DNA of 64,000 nucleotides. Origin: Thalassospira sp. TSL5-1. GTDB taxonomy: Bacteria > Pseudomonadota > Alphaproteobacteria > Rhodospirillales > Thalassospiraceae. The position numbers were made by a program, and so were the translations under genes. Where the stretch lies: assembly GCF_001907695.1 (NCBI RefSeq), contig NZ_KV880638.1, forward strand, positions 1,116,882 to 1,180,881. The letters are read 5' to 3'. Position 1 is the first letter of the stretch. The number at the start of each line of letters is the position of its first letter. This document shows, one piece after another, positions 25,232 through 33,078 of the stretch. A model generated the notes under the pieces. That model worked only from the letters and a program-made list of their open reading frames with translations. It had not been told where the DNA came from and ran no database searches.

Positions 25232-26157
25232 GCCGCCTCCAGCACGGTGACGGTCAGGCCGATGCAAAAGGCGAATTGATCATGTGCCGGTTCGATGTCG
25301 GTGAATGGTGTGGTGCCATCGCCGTAATAGATGATGGCTTTGCGGACGCCATCGACACGGGCAGCTTTGTGCAAGCCATCGATCGTAACCGGTTCGCCCA
25401 ATTTTCGTTGTGACACGATAAAGGTGTTCAGGTTGGTTTCGGACGCCTTACGCACGACTTCGGCATCAGGCCCTGAATAGACATGAAGAAAAACGCGAAC
25501 GTCATAATTGATGGTGGTAGCGGCTTTGGCCGATACCCTGTCGGTCAGGGGGCGGACGTCTTCTTCGTTCAAAGCGTCATGCACGGCGGCAACAACGTCA
25601 TTCGTTGGGATACCATTACCGCTGTTTGACATGACCGTGACAATGACGGTGCCCGGTTCGGGGCTGGCGATATCGACGTCGTAAACATCTGGATGCGCCG
25701 AAAGCGCGTGATATTTGTATGCACCGATAGGGCCAGCGGTGCTCAGGGCCTCAAAGGCCAGCAGGATACGAATGCGGAAGGCTTCGTCTTTTTCCATGAC
25801 GGCCGGCACAGGGGGCACCGCAGTATCATCGGCGGGGGTAATGACTTGGCGGGCGACGTGATAGCGAGCACCGATGTTGTCAAGATCAGTCCCTGTGGCG
25901 GTTGCGATCATGCAGGCCCGGGCGGCATCATTGATGCGCTGGCGCAAAATCACTTCACGCAGGGCGGATTCCTCAAGCAGCTTGACCACCGGATCGGATT
26001 CCAGTTCGGGATCCCAGTCCGGTAAAATACCTGCAGCGTCAAATAGGGCTTTTGCCCGTGCCTTGCGTTCGGCAAGGATGGTTTCAAAATCGATTGTTTT
26101 GACAACATCGGGGGCGGAAAGTGCGCCCAGATCAATGGCGTCAAAGCGGGTGGTCAT
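25228..26157 (-). CDS. J: Baseplate assembly protein J
   Basis: 309 residues, baseplate wedge J family (T4 gp6-like): FDAIDLGALSAPDVVKTIDF at the start, then ESALREVILRQRINDAARAC and LDNIGARYHVAR. ATGA overlaps on both sides (W and I). Confidence 0.94.
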   Translation of the reverse strand: MTTRFDAIDLGALSAPDVVKTIDFETILAERKARAKALFDAAGILPDWDPELESDPVVKLLEESALREVILRQRINDAARACMIATATGTDLDNIGARYHVARQVITPADDTAVPPVPAVMEKDEAFRIRILLAFEALSTAGPIGAYKYHALSAHPDVYDVDIASPEPGTVIVTVMSNSGNGIPTNDVVAAVHDALNEEDVRPLTDRVSAKAATTINYDVRVFLHVYSGPDAEVVRKASETNLNTFIVSQRKLGEPVTIDGLHKAARVDGVRKAIIYYGDGTTPFTDIEPAHDQFAFCIGLTVTVLEAA

Positions 26158-26501
26158 AATGCTACCCCTACCTTGACTTCATAGGTGACAGCTTCGCCAT
26201 CATCCTTGATATGGCCAGAAAGTGCGACTTCGGCTTTGCCGTCAAATCCCACGGAAACAGAGACCTTTTGCAGGTCAAGGCGCGGTTCCCAACGCTCAAT
26301 TGCATCGGCGGTCGCGGCAATAAGCTGGCTGGCCCCGGTGGCGTTGCCCGGGCTGTCGATCAGATCATAAATATATGACCCATACTCGCGGCGTTTCACA
26401 CGGGTGCCGACAGGTGTGGTCAGAATATCGCGAACCGACTGGCCGATATGATTGCGTTTCGTAAGTGCCGTGCTGGTCAGGTTGCTGATGCCATAGGTCA
26501 T
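26154..26501 (-). CDS. W: Baseplate protein W (gp25-like)
   Basis: 115 residues, T4 gp25/P2 gpW lysozyme-like wedge protein, with HIGQSVRDILTTPVGTRVKR and REYGSYIYDLID. It starts sheath polymerisation. Confidence 0.94.
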   Translation of the reverse strand: MTYGISNLTSTALTKRNHIGQSVRDILTTPVGTRVKRREYGSYIYDLIDSPGNATGASQLIAATADAIERWEPRLDLQKVSVSVGFDGKAEVALSGHIKDDGEAVTYEVKVGVAL

Positions 26502-26504
26502 GTC

Positions 26505-26798
26505 TTAGCCCCCAACCGTGAAACGGGCTTCGCCCTGGGTGACGGTTGAGCCACAGGCAACCGGATCGCCAATACGGCCAATCTGGCGACCCGCAACGGT
26601 AAACCGCGGCGCACCAGCGGCCAGAATAGAAGCGTGTGTTTCGGGGATCGACGGGCAGGTATGTGCCCCCCAGGCATGGCCCTGACAATGAACCGGGATA
26701 CCGCGCACCGTGAAACGGCTTTCGCCCTCGACATTTGGGCGTGGTGGCCAACAACCGTGGCCTGATCCCATGTGGCCTTTCAGTGTCACTGCGGGCAT
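26505..26798 (-). CDS. PAAR-domain spike tip protein
   Basis: 97 residues with Gly/His/Pro repeats typical of PAAR (GHGCWPPRPNVEGESRFTVRG, trimmed: GHGCWPPRPN...; IPVHCQGHAWGAHTCPSIPE). It forms the sharp tip on the spike trimer, usually metal-bound through His and Cys. It lies between V and W and overlaps V by TGATG. P2 itself lacks a separate PAAR gene. Confidence 0.88.
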   Translation of the reverse strand: MPAVTLKGHMGSGHGCWPPRPNVEGESRFTVRGIPVHCQGHAWGAHTCPSIPETHASILAAGAPRFTVAGRQIGRIGDPVACGSTVTQGEARFTVGG

Positions 26799-27259
26799 CA
26801 GGAATCCTCCAGTGCACTGATATGGGCGGCATCCAGCGAGAGCTTACCGCCTGCCTTGATGCGGATGGCACCAGCCGCCGTTAATACGAGATCACCCACG
26901 CTGTTCAGGGTCATGGTTTTGCTGTTGGTGTCGTATTTGGCAACTGTGCCATCCTCCCACTGAACGATATCGACCGCGCCGTCGGTCGATACGCTGGGGA
27001 GAGAGTCTGAATAAAGAACCTGAAGGATGACGCCGTTAGATGGGTCGCCGCTGGGAGATGCGACAACGACTTGCGTGCCTTTGCGCAAATGATTGGTGCC
27101 ACGATGGTTTTGACCAATCACGCCGGGCACCGGTAGCCACTGGCTTTTTCTGCCATTTACGTCCAGCTTGACCAATGCGCGTGCGTGATCGGCATCGGTA
27201 ATGGTTCCGATAGCGATCAAATTCTGGATCATGCGCAGGATTTCGGCGTTTTCTGTCAT
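26798..27259 (-). CDS. V: Baseplate spike assembly protein V
   Basis: 153 residues, P2 gpV: an OB-fold N-terminal half (IGTITDADHARALVKLDVNG, then WLPVPGVIGQNHRGTNHL) and a beta-helix C-terminus (LNSVGDLVLTAAGAIRIKAG). It forms the membrane-piercing spike. The ATG has no clear ribosome site and lies 57 bp from the centre of a dyad that probably binds Ogr. Confidence 0.93.
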   Translation of the reverse strand: MTENAEILRMIQNLIAIGTITDADHARALVKLDVNGRKSQWLPVPGVIGQNHRGTNHLRKGTQVVVASPSGDPSNGVILQVLYSDSLPSVSTDGAVDIVQWEDGTVAKYDTNSKTMTLNSVGDLVLTAAGAIRIKAGGKLSLDAAHISALEDS

Positions 27260-27303
27260 GCGCCGATGATGACCACAGCTTCAAAGGGTGGTCATGGTGC
27301 GAC

Positions 27304-27328
27304 TGGTTGAATGATTATGAAACAACCA
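27304..27328 (-). promoter_or_regulatory. Probable Ogr-binding dyad of the V late promoter
   Basis: TGGTTG-N13-CAACCA, centre near 27316, upstream of V. The same half sites and spacing occur at 33012-33036. P2 Ogr sites are dyads near -55, so transcription would start around 27261, almost at the V start codon. Confidence 0.68.
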
Positions 27329-27335
27329 CTGGCGA

Positions 27336-27800
27336 TTAGTGCCCGCTGGCAATCTCGTTAATCAGCCGGTCGCGGATCATCGCCATATCTTCCTTTGATA
27401 TGCCAAGTAACGGGCGTTCGGGATATTTGATGCGGGGGCCGCCTGCCTCGACATAATCAACCGCGCCAAAGTGATGAACCGCTGCGATTGCAGCGGTTTT
27501 GCCGGTAAAGCCTACCGATGCGCCTTGCGGTGTGGCCGTCATTTGCATGCGACGCGCCTTGCGAAAGCCCAGCATCATTTTTTTCGCCCCGCGTATTTTA
27601 CCTTCGCTGTCGCGTTTGCGCGGCTCCCAGGGCTTTCCTTCGGGATCCTGTTGTTTGGTAATGCGTTGCTGGTTGCGCTTGCGGATTTCCCGGGCGATAT
27701 CGCGTAACAGGCGTTTCCGCCCTGCCGGGGACAGGGATGCGATGGCCTGTTCTATCCAGGCATCAAACCTTTCAAAGCCATTGAATTCGCTTTGCGCCAT
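27336..27800 (-). CDS. S: Tail completion protein S
   Basis: 154 residues, phage virion morphogenesis (gpS) family: FERFDAWIEQAIASLSPAGR, then WEPRKRDSEGKIRG and YPERPLLGIS. It completes the tail for head joining. TAATG overlap with R. Confidence 0.9.
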   Translation of the reverse strand: MAQSEFNGFERFDAWIEQAIASLSPAGRKRLLRDIAREIRKRNQQRITKQQDPEGKPWEPRKRDSEGKIRGAKKMMLGFRKARRMQMTATPQGASVGFTGKTAAIAAVHHFGAVDYVEAGGPRIKYPERPLLGISKEDMAMIRDRLINEIASGH

Positions 27801-28225
27801 TACGTCAGACCGGGAAAATAGGTGGCCATATCAATATCGCGCACATCGGCATCGCGCTGGTAATCAAGGCGGGTGCCGTTGTCTTCCGACACAACAACAG
27901 TTGTTTCGCTTAGATTGACCTTGATCGACACATCTGCGGCCTTGGTGTTGATGATATCGACATGAAATTCAAGGGCGTCCTGGTCACGGTCCGGGCAGTT
28001 TTCATCGACCCATTTGGTCATCAGAAAAAGCAGGTCTTCGGGGTTTCCGGCAAAGTCGGTCAGGATCAGGTGAGCGACATAGTTGATCTGAAAATTTGTG
28101 TTTGTCGTGCTATCGCCCTGTAGGCATCGAACCGTGCCTTTTTCCGCAAAGGTCAAAAGTTCCTTTGCCTTAATGCCGAGACCCGATTTCAGCAGGAAGT
28201 TGCGGGCATCAGTCAGTTTTTTCAT
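27800..28225 (-). CDS. R: Tail completion protein R
   Basis: 141 residues, P2 gpR family: KLTDARNFLLKSGLGIKAKE and NFQINYVAHLILTDFAGNPE. GGAAGG lies 5 nt before the ATG. The start overlaps the end of the o-spanin gene. Confidence 0.88.
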   Translation of the reverse strand: MKKLTDARNFLLKSGLGIKAKELLTFAEKGTVRCLQGDSTTNTNFQINYVAHLILTDFAGNPEDLLFLMTKWVDENCPDRDQDALEFHVDIINTKAADVSIKVNLSETTVVVSEDNGTRLDYQRDADVRDIDMATYFPGLT

Positions 28226-28508
28226 GTCTGCCTTCCTGTAATGCGCGAATGCGCCGGTTTTTGCCGTAACAGTCGTCGTGGGCTTCGATCAGATCGACGA
28301 TCAGATTTGCCACCTTGGCATCGGTAATAGGCGGGGCCGGCATTGCTGGCCGGTGCGCACATGCTGTCAGTTCAACGGGGATATTCTGCTTAACGTACGT
28401 GATCTTTGTGATCGGCATCGGCGTTGCGCAGGCTGTTAATAAGCCCGTGAACAGCAGGACCAACACACCCGTTGCGCGGCGCACTGGCAATTTCCCTGCG
28501 TAATTCAT
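28209..28508 (-). CDS. Rz1-like outer-membrane lipoprotein (o-spanin), nested
   Basis: 99 residues in another frame than the Rz gene. A basic start, a hydrophobic helix and the lipobox LTAC (Cys27) give a secreted lipoprotein, followed by a Pro-containing periplasmic part (HRPAMPAPPITDAK). It pairs with the i-spanin to fuse inner and outer membranes at lysis. It overlaps Rz by about 119 bp, an arrangement typical of spanin pairs. Confidence 0.82.
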   Translation of the reverse strand: MNYAGKLPVRRATGVLVLLFTGLLTACATPMPITKITYVKQNIPVELTACAHRPAMPAPPITDAKVANLIVDLIEAHDDCYGKNRRIRALQEGRHEKTD

Positions 28509-28776
28509 CAAGCTGGGATGTGACCTTTTGGCGGCGCGTCTGTTCGGCGATGATCGCCGCGTCATTACGGCGTTTGTCCGCTTCGTACCGGCTGATTTCG
28601 GCCATGTTTGACCGGTTGATGTTTTGAAGTTCGCGCACATCGGCTTGTCTCGCTTCAAGCTGGGCATTGACTGTTTGAAGGCGCAACCACAGGAAACCGA
28701 TGGTGGTTGCCAGTATGATACCGGCAAGCAGTTTCCAGTTTGCACCGGCTAATCGCAAAATTGCGAGCCCCGGCAT
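28390..28776 (-). CDS. Rz-like inner-membrane spanin (i-spanin, LysB type)
   Basis: 128 residues from the ATG at 28776. An N-terminal membrane helix (LLAGIILATTIGFLWLRL) is followed by a long coiled coil (NAQLEARQADVRELQNINRS onward), the standard i-spanin form. It starts two bases after the endolysin stop and contains the start of the o-spanin gene. Confidence 0.85.
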   Translation of the reverse strand: MPGLAILRLAGANWKLLAGIILATTIGFLWLRLQTVNAQLEARQADVRELQNINRSNMAEISRYEADKRRNDAAIIAEQTRRQKVTSQLDELRREIASAPRNGCVGPAVHGLINSLRNADADHKDHVR

Positions 28777-28778
28777 GG

Positions 28779-29345
28779 TCAGTCCCCCAGCAACATGATT
28801 TTGAAGTAGCGCCAGACGTGATCGACATAATTGATGGTTTCGCGACTGTGTGCGCCGGTGACTTGCGGCAGGCAATGAATGATTTGTTCATAGCCATTTG
28901 CGCCCTGGCATTTGGCCTGGGCTGCCAAAATGTTGCCAAGGCCACCATTGTAACTGGCCAGCGCCAGGCTGTGCCTGTCGGTTTCGGGGCGCGGCGCAGA
29001 CCATTGTGCGCGGAGCCGCCCCATGTAGTAGGCCGCCGCCTCGATCGACAATTCAGGGGCGAAGGCAGACGCATTTGCCGGAAAATCCAATTCGCCCGCA
29101 ATCTGGTCCCAAGTACCGGGCATGAATTGGCAAAGGCCCATAGCGCCAACGGGCGAAATGGCCCCGGTTTTAAATCGTGATTCCTGAAAACATTGCGATT
29201 TCAGCAGCCGCCAATCTACGCCGGGCATAAAACGGCCAGCAGCACTGCGAAAATCCGTGTCGTATTTGTCAGGAAAGGATGAGGCCAAACATGATGCAGA
29301 CGCCCAAATGAAAACGGCCATAGTAATCAGAAACAGCCTGATCAT
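28779..29345 (-). CDS. Secreted lytic transglycosylase endolysin
   Basis: 188 residues. An N-terminal signal sequence or signal-anchor (FLITMAVFIWASASCLASS), then an SLT-type domain: catalytic Glu55 in CFQESRF, GAMGLCQFMPGTW, AAAYYMGRLRAQW and ALASYNGGLGN. It cuts the glycan strands of peptidoglycan. The export signal suggests Sec-dependent delivery, so the holin may only time or depolarise (inference). P2 itself uses a cytoplasmic endolysin. Confidence 0.88.
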   Translation of the reverse strand: MIRLFLITMAVFIWASASCLASSFPDKYDTDFRSAAGRFMPGVDWRLLKSQCFQESRFKTGAISPVGAMGLCQFMPGTWDQIAGELDFPANASAFAPELSIEAAAYYMGRLRAQWSAPRPETDRHSLALASYNGGLGNILAAQAKCQGANGYEQIIHCLPQVTGAHSRETINYVDHVWRYFKIMLLGD

Positions 29346-29481
29346 TTGCTTTCTCCAGCCAGTTGGAAAGGTCGAAACCGATAGCGCGGTTATGAAGCCA
29401 AAGGGCTATGCGCATACAAATGAACGCGATGGTGGCAAGCAGCAATTTCATGCCAAATGACGTGGCAATAATGTTTTCCAT
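29269..29481 (-). CDS. Small lysis-cassette membrane protein
   Basis: 70 residues, one clear hydrophobic helix (LLLATIAFICMRIALWL) and a second near the C-terminus (LGVCIMFGLIL). AAGGA lies 7 nt before the ATG at 29481. It overlaps the holin stop and the endolysin start. It may be an antiholin or second holin; this is inferred from position. Confidence 0.65.
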   Translation of the reverse strand: MENIIATSFGMKLLLATIAFICMRIALWLHNRAIGFDLSNWLEKANDQAVSDYYGRFHLGVCIMFGLILS

Positions 29482-29675
29482 CACGTTTTCCTTTCTGCTT
29501 TCAGGTTCGCGGCTTTGAGAGCCAGGCGGTAATGCAGGTGCTTGTAAATCCAGTTGACGATAAAGGTGCCGATGGCGACCACGGCAGAAAGCATTGCGAG
29601 TTTTTCGTTTGTCGATAGCCCCACCAGAAAGCCGGACCCCGATGCCGCGTAGGCGGTGATCGTCGTTTTATCCAT
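29481..29675 (-). CDS. Holin-like protein
   Basis: About 64 residues from the ATG at 29675. TTITAYAASGSGFLVGLS and EKLAMLSAVVAIGTFIVNWI form the helices, then a basic tail (YKHLHYRLALKAANLKAERK). This is the pattern of class II/III phage holins of P2-like phages. It lies between X and the endolysin. Confidence 0.78.
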   Translation of the reverse strand: MDKTTITAYAASGSGFLVGLSTNEKLAMLSAVVAIGTFIVNWIYKHLHYRLALKAANLKAERKT

Positions 29676-29677
29676 CT

Positions 29678-29878
29678 TCAATCCCATAGGTTGACGCCAC
29701 GCGACGGTGTGACTTTGCGGTCTGGCAGGTTGATTTCGGTGCCGTGGGGCAAATGAATGCCCAAACGGGCCAAGCCCGGGTTTGCCTCAAGAATGGCTTC
29801 AACCATTGTGCTGTCGCCGAAATGGCGAAAGGCAATCAGATCAACAGTATCGTTTTGCTGTGCCCGAACGGTTTTCAT
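29678..29878 (-). CDS. X: Tail protein X
   Basis: 66 residues, P2 gpX/LysM-like: DTVDLIAFRHFGDSTMVEAI, ANPGLARLGIHLPHGTEINL. It sits in its P2 position between L and the lysis genes. The start overlaps the L stop. Confidence 0.92.
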   Translation of the reverse strand: MKTVRAQQNDTVDLIAFRHFGDSTMVEAILEANPGLARLGIHLPHGTEINLPDRKVTPSRGVNLWD

Positions 29879-30336
29879 CAGATCAATTCCACGACAGTCC
29901 GCTTTCTGGCCATAAGACGCGACAAGGCCTCATTCCATGCCTGAAGCCAGCGATCAGACGTTGCCTCCAGGGCATCGGCGCGATCATGGCCGGATTTTGT
30001 GCTGTCATAGTCGCGTGTCGTATCGACCATAAAAGATCGTACACGGGCAGAAATCGCAGTCAGATACAGGTGAACCTTTTCAGGTGTGTTGCCGTATGTT
30101 GCGCCTGGCACATCGGCAAGGCTTTCGGCCACTTGGCTTGTGCGCCACTGTGACAGAACCGAATTCGTTTCGATCATGGCGTCCCGCGTAGCTGTCGCGA
30201 TTTGCATGTCGGTAAAAATATCGGTCAGGCCTGTGCGGTTGCGGATGTCATCAAGATCGATGTCGGGAAAAAATCCGTCATTCTCGATCGTGCTGTTGTT
30301 CGTATTCGGGTTGCCCGATGGGATGAAGCTGGTCAT
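29878..30336 (-). CDS. L: Head completion protein L
   Basis: 152 residues, P2 gpL family: FFPDIDLDDIRNRTGLTDIF, then VHLYLTAISARVRSFMVDTT and a terminal RKRTVVELI. It stabilises filled heads. About 100 bp without a gene separates it from M. Confidence 0.9.
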   Translation of the reverse strand: MTSFIPSGNPNTNNSTIENDGFFPDIDLDDIRNRTGLTDIFTDMQIATATRDAMIETNSVLSQWRTSQVAESLADVPGATYGNTPEKVHLYLTAISARVRSFMVDTTRDYDSTKSGHDRADALEATSDRWLQAWNEALSRLMARKRTVVELI

Positions 30337-30437
30337 GGCGCTGCCCGCTCAAAGGGGAGGCGGGCGACGGCCAAATAAGGGGCAACAGATAAATCTGTGA
30401 CCGATATTCGCGCCGCCGCCGCGCCGGGGGGACCTGG

Positions 30438-31097
30438 TCAGGCGTCAGCCGGTTTTGTGTCGGCGTCAGCAATCAGTTTTTCGAGTTTCGTGATCAGGGT
30501 TTTAACCCCGCATTTCGGATTGAATTGCAGGGCGGTTTTAAGGTGGTTCACCGCACTGGTCGGTTCGGTATCTGCCAGCAGGGTGCCCGCCGCCTTATGG
30601 GCTTTAGCGCGGACTTCGTCGGGCATATCAAACCCGTTCGTCAGTTCGATCGCATTAAGCAGGGCAGGCAATTGCTCGATCGCGGGTTCGTTGTCCGCGA
30701 TTTCATCAAGGATGGTGGTCGCGATATTGCGATTAAAGCCCTCTGGCATTGTCATGCCGGAATCCAGGGCATAGGCGGCAATTTCAAGCGCACCATTGAT
30801 GTCGCCAGTATCAAGCCGCCACAACATGATCGTGACGAGAATATCATCCTGTGCGCCAGATTGTGCGGTCATCACCCCGTCAATATAGCTGTCATATTCC
30901 GGCAGTAGTTCCGCCTTGACGTTTGCCTTTTCGACCCTGCTTTGGATGGCTTTCAGGATTGCCTTATGGCTGGCGAGAAGGGCGCGGAATTTTGCCGCAA
31001 TACCAGCCTCTGCCGGGACGGCGGCGGCCCCGCTCGGGGCGGCTGCCTGCTTTGCGGCAAGGGTTGTTTCAAAATGTTTGCGTGCAGGGGATTTCAT
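30438..31097 (-). CDS. M: Terminase small subunit / endonuclease M
   Basis: 219 residues from the ATG at 31097, which overlaps the capsid stop as TAATG. It starts KSPARKHFETTLAAKQAAA and contains LPEYDSYIDGVMTAQSGAQD and VTIMLWRLDTGDINGALEIA, as in P2 gpM. It recognises and cuts phage DNA with P. Confidence 0.92.
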   Translation of the reverse strand: MKSPARKHFETTLAAKQAAAPSGAAAVPAEAGIAAKFRALLASHKAILKAIQSRVEKANVKAELLPEYDSYIDGVMTAQSGAQDDILVTIMLWRLDTGDINGALEIAAYALDSGMTMPEGFNRNIATTILDEIADNEPAIEQLPALLNAIELTNGFDMPDEVRAKAHKAAGTLLADTEPTSAVNHLKTALQFNPKCGVKTLITKLEKLIADADTKPADA

Positions 31098-32104
31098 TAT
31101 TTCCAACCCCCGGCACCATCTGGCAACAGGATGTTGTCGAGAAGGGCGCACGCGCCAAAATCTTCGACGACATAGGCCTCGTTGACCGAATTGAAATCTT
31201 CAATGCGGTCACGTTTCGGGTTGTCGGCAATCTGGCGACGGCGCGAACCGGTCTGCCAGTAAATCGACAGGTTCGACATTTTGGTAATCAGGATTCCCCG
31301 TGACGGGAAGAACGGCACCCCCATACCCGGCAGATTGCCGAGTGTTTTATTTGACATCAGGGTGCGTAGCGCGATTTTTTCCGTCGGCTTGTCGTTAGCA
31401 TTGACCAGGCCAAGATATTTATCGGAAAGCAGGGCGCGACCCGTGATGGCAACCAGACCGCTATCGTCGCGGTACCAGGGATCAAGCAGTTCGTTTACTG
31501 CATCGAACACAAAGGCATCCATGTTGTTATAGTCACCACCATCGCCAACTTTGATGCCGTCAAGGACACGCTCTCCCGCATCGTTGCGAATGTGCTGAAG
31601 CCAGCCGGTATTAACATCCTGAAGCAACGGGTTCGACGCAAGATCAGTTTCAGGCTCTGCCGTTAGGCCGTTAAAGCCAATCATCATGCGGTCACGCGCA
31701 ATCTGTTCAATGACCTTGTTGCGCAGGCGCGGCTGAAAGTCCGGGAATTTTGCCCAGGTATCCAACTGCTTATAGGTGATATAGGTATCGAAATCGGTTT
31801 TCTTGGCGGTGTAGGTGCGCCGCGCCATGCTGCCTACCGGGCGCGGACTGCGATCCTTGTTCGTGGTATCGGTGCGGCTCGCGACCGGGTTGTCGATACC
31901 AAGACCAATGACTTCCCCGGACATTTCATCAACAGGAACAATGTTGATTTCCTGCAGGAAGTCCGCCTGTTCCTGAATGCGGTCTTCCATTTTCTGTTCA
32001 ATGGTCGGTTCAACAGAAAATTTGGTGGTGGCATCGTCAATACCGTTCAGTTGCGCGATATGCGCGGCATAGGCATTGAACATGTTACGGGTATTGTTTT
32101 TCAT
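31097..32104 (-). CDS. N: Major capsid protein N
   Basis: 335 residues, P2 gpN family: NNTRNMFNAYAAHIAQLNGI, then KTDFDTYITYKQLDTWAKFP and IGFNGLTAEPETDLASNPLL. It forms the icosahedral head after O-dependent processing. Confidence 0.95.
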   Translation of the reverse strand: MKNNTRNMFNAYAAHIAQLNGIDDATTKFSVEPTIEQKMEDRIQEQADFLQEINIVPVDEMSGEVIGLGIDNPVASRTDTTNKDRSPRPVGSMARRTYTAKKTDFDTYITYKQLDTWAKFPDFQPRLRNKVIEQIARDRMMIGFNGLTAEPETDLASNPLLQDVNTGWLQHIRNDAGERVLDGIKVGDGGDYNNMDAFVFDAVNELLDPWYRDDSGLVAITGRALLSDKYLGLVNANDKPTEKIALRTLMSNKTLGNLPGMGVPFFPSRGILITKMSNLSIYWQTGSRRRQIADNPKRDRIEDFNSVNEAYVVEDFGACALLDNILLPDGAGGWK

Positions 32105-32144
32105 CTGAATTCCGTTCTGTGACAGAAGATTGGAAGGCTGCGGA

Positions 32145-32930
32145 TCAGCAGTCGGTCATATTTTCGGATGCGGCACCGGTGCTTTTGGCGCGACCCGGGC
32201 TGGCGGGTTCTTGCGCTAGCTTTTCCGTCAGATCGGTAATGACCTGGTTCAACTTGGTGACTTCCGCCTGAAGGGCTTCATGATCCTTTGCGTTGGCCTT
32301 GCCGGTTAGCTCGGTGCCCAGTGCTGTGACCTGTTCGGCAATCGCAAGGGTGGATTGTTCGATCTGGCTGAAATTGGCGTCGTCGGCTTTTGCCTTGCCT
32401 GCAAGGATCTGCTTTACCCGGGCAAACAGGTCGAGGCCTTTGGCTTTGGGTTCATCATCTGCCTCGATCGCGTTGCCCTCGATGGCTTGCGATTTGAGGT
32501 TTTCGGGCAGCTTGCCGGAGTTTTCGGTCGTGAACTTGATGATTTCCGTACCCAGCGAGGCCGGGTTATCGGTAATGGCAAGTCCCTGGCAATAGGCTTC
32601 GCCAGTGCCCGCAAAGTTCGGGTTCATCTCGATCGACCAGTAAACTTTCTGGCGGGCCTTGTTGAGTTTGACCAGAGCATCAGTCGCATCGATTTGCGCC
32701 AGCAAAACGCGGTTGCCGTCTTTGTCATCTTCGGCTTTTAGGGCCAAAACATCGCCATATGCGGGGAATTCACCCTGGGGGCGCAGGCTCATGATGTGTT
32801 CGCAATTAATCCGTGCCCCGTATTTGTCCGGGTCATAGTTTGCGGCCATCTGGTTGATCTGTTCGGGAGAGATTTCGCGGCCATCAATCGTTTTGCCGGA
32901 AGTCGCGACACGGAAAAATTTGGTTTTCAT
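32145..32930 (-). CDS. O: Capsid scaffolding protease O
   Basis: 261 residues, P2 gpO. The N-terminal half is a serine protease: KFFRVATSGKTIDGREIS (Asp16), INCEHI (His45) and VYWSIEMNPNFAGTG (Ser99 is the likely nucleophile). The C-terminal third is a helical scaffold (LTGKANAKDHEALQAEVTKL, NQVITDLTEKL). It faces P across the late promoter region. Confidence 0.93.
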   Translation of the reverse strand: MKTKFFRVATSGKTIDGREISPEQINQMAANYDPDKYGARINCEHIMSLRPQGEFPAYGDVLALKAEDDKDGNRVLLAQIDATDALVKLNKARQKVYWSIEMNPNFAGTGEAYCQGLAITDNPASLGTEIIKFTTENSGKLPENLKSQAIEGNAIEADDEPKAKGLDLFARVKQILAGKAKADDANFSQIEQSTLAIAEQVTALGTELTGKANAKDHEALQAEVTKLNQVITDLTEKLAQEPASPGRAKSTGAASENMTDC

Positions 32931-33009
32931 CGCTTCAGCTTCTGTTGTCAGGGAACGGCATCAAAGTTCGCCAATGCTGCTGACAAGTGGGGGGAAACAT
33001 CAAATCCCC

Positions 33010-33038
33010 GGTGGTTGTTAACGGACAAAACAACCACC
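33010..33038. promoter_or_regulatory. Divergent late promoter region with Ogr-type dyad (O / P)
   Basis: A perfect 10-bp inverted repeat GGTGGTTGTT-N9-AACAACCACC, centre 33024. Its core GGTTG-N13-CAACC is shared with the V promoter dyad. It lies 55 bp from the P start codon and 94 bp from the O start, so one dyad may serve both directions. Confidence 0.72.
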
Positions 33039-33078
33039 CTGCAAATGCTGTAAGGCGCGGTGTCTGTAACCTGCGGGC

